Positions 16,059 through 21,302 of a stretch of DNA of 64,000 bases are shown here, piece by piece (position 1 is the stretch's first letter; each line of letters starts with the position of its first letter). The notes beneath the pieces were generated by a model. The model made no database searches. It saw nothing but the letters and a program-made list of their open reading frames with translations, and was not told the DNA's origin. The position numbers and the translations under genes were made by a program. The DNA is from B10-G9 sp963712165 (GTDB taxonomy: Bacteria; Chloroflexota; Anaerolineae; Anaerolineales; UBA11858), in contig CAVQGY010000002.1 of assembly GCA_963712165.1 (NCBI GenBank), forward strand, positions 992,001-1,056,000. The letters run 5' to 3'.

Positions 16059-16210
16059 TGGTTCTCTCCTTTCATTTCGTTCGACGTGACTTTTTATATT
16101 TCACAAAGGGCAAATCGTACACCTTTGGGTTGTGATTGGAGCTTGGGACTTACTACACCACCACCCCAATGTAGGCAGTACATTGCAGCACAGCTTTGGC
16201 ATTATTTGCC

Positions 16211-16427
16211 GCCCAACGGATTGAGCTTTGCGAAGCATCCTTTAGGGCACCCGCAGCCGGATCAGTAATCAGTGGTCAGTGATCAGTATTCAGACCTGGC
16301 GATGGTCGGCAGAATCGGCACGCTCTATCTGTCTACTGCTTACCGACTTACTGATTTACTGCACCATAGGTTCACGGCTGTCAGGTGGTCCCCCCTGAGC
16401 GAAGTCGAAGGGGAGCGGGGGTTAGGT
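16211..16427 (-). repeat. attC site of cassette 3
   Basis: A 217-bp attC with outer core GCCCAAC (16211-16217) and gene-proximal core GTTAGGT (16421-16427). The arms include CACCCGCAGCC and GGCTGTCAGGTGG. A 25-base hairpin insertion (CCCTGAGCGAAGTCGAAGGG) interrupts the 3' arm, compared with the attC of cassettes 1 and 2. The long loop holds an imperfect inverted repeat built on CAGTAATCAGT and ACTGATTTACTG. It is nearly identical to the cassette 5 attC. Confidence 0.75.
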
Positions 16428-16859
16428 GAACTGCTGATAAAGCTTCCACTTTTTATCTTCTTCTACATAATATTGGAGCTCATAAGTTGGTGTTTCAAGT
16501 TTTAATTTTTCAACTGCCATTTGAGAACCTTGTGGATTTCGTGTGTAAAAAACAAACTCTTGCATCCTATTTGTTGTGATGGACAAAACTTGCAATGAAT
16601 CCTGATTTGATTCTAGAAACTCAATTAATTTATCCTCAATTCGATTCAATGACTCCATCTCATCGTTTGATGGTAACCCTTGTTCATTAGGGTCAAGAAG
16701 AGGGATGGCTATTCCTACCCGATAAGAATAGTCAGGATGAGAAGCCAGGATTTTAGCCGATTCATTTTTGCGAATAAACATTGGTTGTCCATTCTGTTCA
16801 CCATTGAGAATCGACCACTTTGAATCGGTGGGATACGATGGTTGCTTTTTCCTAAACAT
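16422..16859 (-). CDS. DUF695 family protein, cassette 3
   Basis: A 145-residue soluble protein. NGQPMFIRKN, YRVGIAIPLLDPNEQGLPS, NRIEDKLIEFLES and VLSITTNRMQEFVFYTRNPQ are the sequence blocks of the DUF695 family (function unknown). The protein ends in a helix/strand pair with KLKLETPTYELQYYVEEDKKW. The TAA stop lies within the attC core (ACCTAAC read leftwards), leaving no space between gene and recombination site. AT-rich base use contrasts with the host genes. It is encoded away from the integrase like the other cassettes. Confidence 0.7.
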   Translation of the reverse strand: MFRKKQPSYPTDSKWSILNGEQNGQPMFIRKNESAKILASHPDYSYRVGIAIPLLDPNEQGLPSNDEMESLNRIEDKLIEFLESNQDSLQVLSITTNRMQEFVFYTRNPQGSQMAVEKLKLETPTYELQYYVEEDKKWKLYQQFT

Positions 16860-16882
16860 GGATGTTAATCTCCAATAGTTTC

Positions 16883-17052
16883 ACCTAACGGAATAGCTCA
16901 CTCGCCCGGATCAGTGATCAGATTTCAGTAATCAGTATCCAGTGTTATTGCCCATCTCTTTTGATACCACTTGATGTTTAGTCTGATTACTGCTTACTGT
17001 TTACTGACTTACTGGGCCGAAGGCCCCGGGTCAGGTGGAGCGGGGGTTATGT
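16883..17052 (-). repeat. attC site of cassette 2
   Basis: A 170-bp attC: outer core ACCTAAC (16883-16889), gene-proximal core GTTATGT (17046-17052). The gene-proximal arm reads GGGTCAGGTGGAGCGGG and the outer arm GGAATAGCTCACTCGCCC. The loop carries an imperfect inverted repeat around CAGTAATCAGTATCCAGT and ACTGTTTACTGACTTACTG, related in sequence to the loops of attC 3 and 5. Confidence 0.75.
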
Positions 17053-17059
17053 AGCTTAT

Positions 17060-17728
17060 TTACTTTATGACTTGATTAAAATCCATTGCACCACCAATAA
17101 CAAACATAATTCCGGAAATAGTATGCCCCAGCCAGGGAGCGATTATGTTGTTATTACGCTGAAATGAATAACCATAAAGCAAACCAACAAAAAAGGTTGA
17201 TAATAACCCAGCCAAACTTGTTAAGGGAAAAGGAGCCAGATCAACAATAGGAGATAGATAGTGCCAGGCAGTAAAACAAACATTTGCCAATATTAAACCT
17301 GCCCAATTTCCGAGATAGTCTGACAATCTGGATTGCATCCACCCGCGAAAGAAAAACTCTTGAAACGGACTAATAATTAGGAGCCAGAAAGGTATACCTA
17401 ATAACAATTGAGAACCAAGATCGCCCGGTACTGCTATATCCCTAATAACTAATAAACCCAATAATCCGCTGATAGCACCGGTGCCAATACCCCAAACAAT
17501 AGATTTCTTCACATTGCGTTTGAAAAATCCCAGATGCAGCCAATCCTGAGAGAGACCATCCCAGAGGAGAGGAAATACAATGCCGATGACAACAACTAGA
17601 CCAAAGACAGAATCTGCCTTTCTGCTAATGAAACTAAGTACAAAAAAGGTCAAAAATACAATAAGGGATAAGACGCTATTAGATCTGACCAGTTTTTTCC
17701 ATAATGCTTCCGGACCATTGACTATCAT
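17060..17728 (-). CDS. CPBP-family membrane protease, cassette 2
   Basis: A 222-residue integral membrane protein with about six to seven hydrophobic segments, of the CPBP (CAAX protease and bacteriocin-processing, Abi) family. Motif 1 reads PFQEFFFRGWMQ (Q123, E124, R128): the first glutamate of the usual EExxxR is Gln here. Motif 2 reads CFTAWHY (His156) and a later helix carries APWLGHTISG. The retained E124, R128 and His residues leave catalysis possible. Members process prenylated or other peptides and some give bacteriocin self-immunity. The role of this cassette copy is unknown. AT-rich compared with the chromosome; AGGAGAA precedes the ATG. Confidence 0.8.
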   Translation of the reverse strand: MIVNGPEALWKKLVRSNSVLSLIVFLTFFVLSFISRKADSVFGLVVVIGIVFPLLWDGLSQDWLHLGFFKRNVKKSIVWGIGTGAISGLLGLLVIRDIAVPGDLGSQLLLGIPFWLLIISPFQEFFFRGWMQSRLSDYLGNWAGLILANVCFTAWHYLSPIVDLAPFPLTSLAGLLSTFFVGLLYGYSFQRNNNIIAPWLGHTISGIMFVIGGAMDFNQVIK

Positions 17729-17775
17729 ATTTCACCTAGGAGAAGGAAATTGAGTCATTTAAAGAATAATAAACT

Positions 17776-17893
17776 ACATAACGGATGAGCTCACCTGCAG
17801 CCGGGTCTTGCATTTAATGATATAGATCCAAAACCACAAGGGGCAAAGATTTCCAAACCATTAACCGGCTGTCAGGTGGAGCGGGGGTTAGCT
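17776..17893 (-). repeat. attC site of cassette 1
   Basis: A 118-bp attC: outer core ACATAAC (17776-17782), gene-proximal core GTTAGCT (17887-17893). Arms GAGCTCACCTGCAGCCGG and CCGGCTGTCAGGTGGAGC pair with small bulges. The loop is unique to this cassette and lacks the CAGTAATCAGT repeat seen in the others. Confidence 0.8.
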
Positions 17894-18053
17894 GCGCCCA
17901 TTGCATTTATTGTCAGATAGCAGTTGGACCAGTTTATTGGGTAACGATAACCTTCAGTCCGCAGTGAAATTCAGATCACCATAGTTCCAGATCTAACAAG
18001 CTAAAATCTTCTGTCATTTGAATGTAAGTCTCTGCATCTAAGTATGAGGTCAC

Positions 18054-18269
18054 TCATTGTGCCAACACACTTGAATTGTCAGGTTCTTGCGATTGATACC
18101 TACTCTCATCTCGCACTACTTCCATGGATACGGCTCGCTCTGAAACATCTAAATGAAAAAGATGTTCAGATAACCATGAGCAATTGTGAGTAATTACTTC
18201 TATGCATGATACCTGAGATTGATTGCTGACTTCATAGATGATCAAAGATGATCCTTGAACATCTTTCAT
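18054..18269 (-). CDS. Small hypothetical protein, cassette 1
   Basis: A 71-residue frame (MKDVQGSSLIIYEVSNQSQV...) with no family I recognise and no membrane segment. The ATG at 18269 follows GGGAGA closely; an in-frame TTG at 18284 would add five residues. It is the only sizeable leftward frame in cassette 1 (17782-18375), and it points away from the integrase as cassette genes do. It is also the cassette next to attI, hence the most recently inserted and best placed for the cassette promoter. The 160 bases between its stop and the attC hold nothing I can name. Whether it is translated is uncertain. Confidence 0.45.
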   Translation of the reverse strand: MKDVQGSSLIIYEVSNQSQVSCIEVITHNCSWLSEHLFHLDVSERAVSMEVVRDESRYQSQEPDNSSVLAQ

Positions 18270-18369
18270 AGATCTCCCATGCAATTAGGGTTGTGGTGAA
18301 TCCACATGGTCTTGTAGTTTATAATCATTTGCAGTACATTTAGATGAGTACATTGATCTGTTATTGTCC

Positions 18370-18433
18370 AGCTAACCCGTTTATATCGCTCATTTTGACC
18401 AAACGATTCAATCAAACTGTCAAAATGACCAAA
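18370..18433 (-). other. Probable attI region
   Basis: The first cassette joins at AGCTAAC (18370-18376), the same 7-mer as the R'' core of its attC. On the integrase side are an inverted repeat CATTTTGAC (18391-18399)/GTCAAAATG (18419-18427) and a direct repeat TGACCAAA (18396-18403 and 18426-18433), comparable to the direct repeats bound by integrase in known attI sites. These could equally be repressor sites for intI. Confidence 0.5.
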
Positions 18434-18446
18434 TATCTGCTTATGT

Positions 18447-18492
18447 ATTATATAATGAGAGAGGAGCAATTTACATAGTCCTGACGGGGGAG
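18447..18492 (+). promoter_or_regulatory. intI promoter -10 and ribosome binding site
   Basis: TATAAT at 18451-18456 lies within the palindrome ATTATATAAT (18447-18456), so it could serve as a -10 box on both strands: rightwards for intI, leftwards for the cassettes. The -35 boxes are weak. GGGGGAG at 18486-18492 is the intI ribosome site, five bases before the ATG at 18497. Confidence 0.5.
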
Positions 18493-18496
18493 TAAG

Positions 18497-19216
18497 ATGT
18501 CTGACAAGCCTAAATTGCTAGATCAAGTTCGGAATTCCCTTAAACGACGCAACTATTCTTATCGAACAGAACAGACCTATGTCGGTTGGATAAAGCGATT
18601 CATCCTATTCCATAAAAAAAGACATCCAAAAGACATGGGGGAAAAGGAAATAGAGGAATCCCTGACATATCTTGCCGTAGATAAGAAGGTTGCTCCCGCG
18701 ACCCAAAGCCAGGCTCTGAACTCAATACTCTTTCTCTATAAATTCATATTAAAGATGGAAATTGGGGAGATACAAGCTCTTCGCACCCGGGGTTCCAAGC
18801 ATTTGCCAACGGTTCTTACACCAGATGAAGCAAGTAGGATCCTAGTGTTTCTTTCGGGCCAGATACAGCTAATGGCTAAACTCTTATATGGAAGTGGCCT
18901 TCGCGTTTCTGAGGTGTTGAGATTGAGAGTCAAAGATATTGATTTTGAACAATCCCAGGTCATAGTGCGTGACAGCAAGGGAAACAAGGATCGAGTCACA
19001 ATGTTGCCCCAATCACTGCAAGAGCCACTCAGGGAGCACCTAACTCGAGTGAAGACAATCTATGAAGCAGACCAGAAAAACAATGTAAATGGAGTTGAAC
19101 TCCCCCATGCTCTTGCCAGGAAGCACTCAAATGCCGGCAGGGAATGGGCTTGGCAGTGGGTATTTCCTTCCGAAGATTTATCAAAGGATCCCAGGACCGG
19201 ATACGAATTGCCCTAG
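18497..19216 (+). pseudogene. intI: Integron integrase IntI, C-terminally truncated
   Basis: A 239-residue tyrosine recombinase fragment. KLLDQVRNSLKRRNYSYRTE and VGWIKRFILFHKKRHP are the N-terminal SAM-like domain of integron integrases. Arg136 (GSGLRVSEV) and the Lys of DSKGNKDR (161/164) are the first catalytic residues. The IntI-specific insertion is present: VELPHALARKHSNAGREWAW then QWVFPSEDLSKDPRTG, ending at residue 235. The frame then runs into YELP-stop, which belongs to the 131-bp repeat. The second catalytic half (HxxR, His/Trp and the nucleophilic Tyr, normally about 90-100 residues) is missing and I find no trace downstream, so the enzyme should be inactive. Confidence 0.9.
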
Positions 19217-19332
19217 GTTTGCCTCGAACCGGGCGATCTGCTCATCGACCACCCACGTATACGAACGGGCGACCTCATTGATTACCCACTTATTGTAGGG
19301 GCGATGCGGTGCATCGCCCGCTGATATTTAGT
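19202..19332 (+). repeat. 131-bp direct repeat, right copy (truncates intI)
   Basis: Ungapped match to 14216-14346. It begins with TACGAATTGCCCTAG, the counterpart of the last codons of mce, directly after codon 235 of intI. It ends past a hairpin GGGCGATGC-GGT-GCATCGCCC (19299-19319). The arms of this hairpin are perfect here but decayed in the left copy. Confidence 0.85.
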
Positions 19333-19370
19333 TAATTGATCCATTGTCGAGGTTTTGAACTTTAATGAAC

Positions 19371-19391
19371 GGGCGACCGATCCGGTCGCCC
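19371..19391. repeat. REP-like palindrome left of RAYT
   Basis: Arms GGGCGACCG and CGGTCGCCC around ATC, preceded by GAAC. It lies 13 bp beyond the 3' end of the REP-associated transposase gene. The motif GAACGGGCGACC recurs at 19263 and 19975 and, slightly altered, at 14279. Confidence 0.7.
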
Positions 19392-19403
19392 ATACAGCGA
19401 TTA

Positions 19404-19946
19404 CTATTCTATGAATCGTAGAATATCTTCTTGTTCTCCCCAGTTGAATGGATTATCTAAGATATATTTCTTTATTGCTCTCAGGTCTTTTTCATTCCTG
19501 ATTATGTGATCATAATAGTTCCTTTGCCAGACTGGCTTCCCAGATTGATTCCGGATTCTATTGATCCGTCTTGAGGTTTGAGACTTGAATTGTCCGATAA
19601 TGGTACCCAAAGATCCTCCTGACAGGCGCTTCTTTTTCATTTCCGATTTTGAATTGGTGTTTCTCTCATCCACAATCCAAAGAATTCCGTGGATATGGTT
19701 AGGCATAAGGATGAATTCATCCTCGTATAGCTCTATATCTTCCCGGAGTTGTGAGGTCTTGAACCACTCTTCCTGAATTATCGAACCAATTTGATTTGGT
19801 ATCATTCTGCCATTTTGGATAACCCCGAATATTTCAGCCATGTCTTTTGTACATATAGTGACAAAATATCCACCTGGTTGGCGATAGTTATACCCCTTAA
19901 GCCGATGAGATTTCCTTTTTGGTAAATATTGATGGTTTTTGGACAT
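19404..19946 (-). CDS. REP-associated tyrosine transposase (RAYT, Y1/IS200-like)
   Basis: A 180-residue protein (start at ATG 19946, preceded by CAGGGGG; the frame is open to 19997) of the TnpA_REP family. RLKGYNYRQPGGYFVTICTK is the N-terminal signature, MPNHIHGI holds the HUH metal-binding pair, and VWQRNYYDHIIRN with a downstream helix carries the candidate nucleophilic Tyr. These single-strand transposases act on REP palindromes. Here palindromes occur on both sides (19371-19391 and 19979-20000). All motifs are present, so it may be active. It is adjacent to the repeat that truncates intI, making it a candidate agent of that rearrangement. Confidence 0.88.
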   Translation of the reverse strand: MSKNHQYLPKRKSHRLKGYNYRQPGGYFVTICTKDMAEIFGVIQNGRMIPNQIGSIIQEEWFKTSQLREDIELYEDEFILMPNHIHGILWIVDERNTNSKSEMKKKRLSGGSLGTIIGQFKSQTSRRINRIRNQSGKPVWQRNYYDHIIRNEKDLRAIKKYILDNPFNWGEQEDILRFIE

Positions 19947-19978
19947 TTTTCCCCCTGCTTTCTTCATTGTACACGAAC

Positions 19979-20000
19979 GGGCGACCGATCTGGTCATCCC
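19979..20000. repeat. REP-like palindrome right of RAYT
   Basis: GGGCGACCGATC followed by TGGTCATCCC, an imperfect version of the palindrome at 19371-19391. It overlaps the stop codon of the class V aminotransferase gene (TCA at 19994-19996 on the + strand). Confidence 0.6.
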
Positions 20001-21151
20001 TCCAAGTATTTCCCCAGTGCCTGGATCAATAAATCCAGGTCCTCCTGCGTGTTATAACCCTGAACTGAGAGACGGATCAACCACTGATCACCCCATTGGA
20101 TCACCGGGATCTCTATCAGATATTTCTCATATAGCCAGGCTTGGAGCTTTTCCATTCGTGAATCCTCGGGTAATAAGGCCGCGCCTAGCTGGACAAAGCG
20201 ACCCTGATTTTTTCCATAAATGGAAGGTAATCCAGTAAGCTTTTCGATCCTGGCCAGGGACTCCGCCAGCATCTTCTGGCATTGAAGGCGGATCTCTTCC
20301 CAGTGATGTTCTTCCTGGAACTGGATGGCGGCCGGCACACTGAAATAAGCCGCTGGATCCTTGGTGCCCCACCACTCCAGGATCGCCTGCAGCCTGGAGT
20401 CGCTTTCATAGGGGCTATTTTCTCCCCAGCCCCAGCTGACCACCAGGGGCTGGATGAGATCCTGGTACTCCGGCTGGATATGCAAAAAGGCCGCTCCTTT
20501 AGGAGCCATCAGCCACTTATGGCAGTTCCCGGTATAAAAATCGGCTCCCAGAGTTCGCAGGTCCAGTTTGATCTGTCCTGGAGCATGGGCGCCATCTACC
20601 AGGACCGGGATCCCGACTTGCCTGGCCCGCCGGCAGATTTCTTCCACTGGCAGGCGCACCGCTGTAGGGGAAGTGATCTGGCTTATGAAGATCAACCGGG
20701 TCCTCTCATTCACACCCGACCAAAGGATCTCCAGTATTTCGGTCTCAGATGGCAGCGGCAGGGGGATATCCTGCTGGACTACCTTAAACCCGTTTTTCTC
20801 GCTTAAGTATTTCCAGACGTTCTCACAGGCTCCATATTCGTGGTTGCTGATCAGGATCTCATCATCGGGCTGAAGATCAAGAGACCGGGCCAGGACATTG
20901 ACTCCAAAGGTGGCGTTGGGGATAAAAACCAGGTTCTGGGGATCTGCTCCCAGATAGGCAGCCAGGATTTGCCGGGCAGCTCTAAAATTCTCCCGGCTTT
21001 CCCGCGCCAAAAAGAGCACTGGCTGGGCTTCAAGGCGGCGCTGCCAGGCCTGATATTCTTCCATAACAGGACGGGGAGTAGCGCCAAAAGAGCCGTGATT
21101 CAAGAAAGTGACCTTTGGATCGAGGAGGAAATCATTTCGGAGTGCATTCAT
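19994..21151 (-). CDS. Class V aminotransferase (isopenicillin-N-epimerase-like)
   Basis: A 385-residue PLP-dependent fold-type I enzyme. FLNHGSFGATPRPVMEEYQ opens it; PVLVDGAHAPGQIKLDL carries the PLP-ring Asp, and FYTGNCHKWLMAPKG supplies the Schiff-base Lys in the sequence NCHKW. These are the marks of isopenicillin N epimerase-like members of the cysteine desulfurase/class V family. No catalytic Cys loop for desulfuration is evident. The substrate is unknown; epimerase annotations in this subgroup are usually nominal. It is monocistronic, with its stop at a REP palindrome and its start divergent from the APC-Usp gene. Confidence 0.85.
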   Translation of the reverse strand: MNALRNDFLLDPKVTFLNHGSFGATPRPVMEEYQAWQRRLEAQPVLFLARESRENFRAARQILAAYLGADPQNLVFIPNATFGVNVLARSLDLQPDDEILISNHEYGACENVWKYLSEKNGFKVVQQDIPLPLPSETEILEILWSGVNERTRLIFISQITSPTAVRLPVEEICRRARQVGIPVLVDGAHAPGQIKLDLRTLGADFYTGNCHKWLMAPKGAAFLHIQPEYQDLIQPLVVSWGWGENSPYESDSRLQAILEWWGTKDPAAYFSVPAAIQFQEEHHWEEIRLQCQKMLAESLARIEKLTGLPSIYGKNQGRFVQLGAALLPEDSRMEKLQAWLYEKYLIEIPVIQWGDQWLIRLSVQGYNTQEDLDLLIQALGKYLEG

Positions 21152-21302
21152 AGGGAGCTTCCGGGAGGTCTGGACTGGTCTTCTTTGTACGGTATAATTA
21201 TAAGGTCTGACAGCCAGATGGGATAGCAGGGTCTTTCCTTGCTATTTTTTTTCATTCTGATCAGATGTGAAGCTTCAGCAAGGTTCAGCAGGGAATAAAT
21301 GT

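Larger units (their letters stand above)
14386..19216. mobile_element. Chromosomal integron: truncated intI, attI and five cassettes
   Basis: The integrase gene reads right from 18497. Five cassettes lie left of it, and every cassette gene reads left, the canonical divergent integron layout. Crossover points, taken as AA|C on the + strand, are 18375/18376, 17781/17782, 16888/16889, 16216/16217 and 15556/15557, giving cassettes of about 594, 893, 672, 660 and 1165 bp. Each cassette's first seven bases match the first core of its own attC. The integrase lacks its C-terminal catalytic part, so the array is probably immobile unless an integrase acts in trans. A 131-bp direct repeat flanks it. Confidence 0.85.

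Noticed and set aside
14386..17900. Regularly spaced repeats at first suggested a CRISPR-like array
   Set aside because: Units are 64-217 bp, imperfect, and separated by genes of 400-900 bp; they pair internally and end in 7-bp cores, which is attC behaviour.
18266..18469. 67-codon leftward frame across attI
   Set aside because: It spans the recombination core and the intI promoter and has no ribosome site.
18497..19216. Phage or ICE tyrosine integrase
   Set aside because: The insertion ELPHALARKH...NAGREWAWQWVFPS is specific to integron integrases, and the adjacent cassettes fit that reading.
19947..19997. N-terminal extension of the RAYT protein to 19997
   Set aside because: It overlaps the aminotransferase stop and the REP palindrome; ATG 19946 has a good ribosome site.
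21267..21302. GTG start for the APC-Usp protein
   Set aside because: ATG 21303 has CAGGGA at normal distance and starts next to the first helix.
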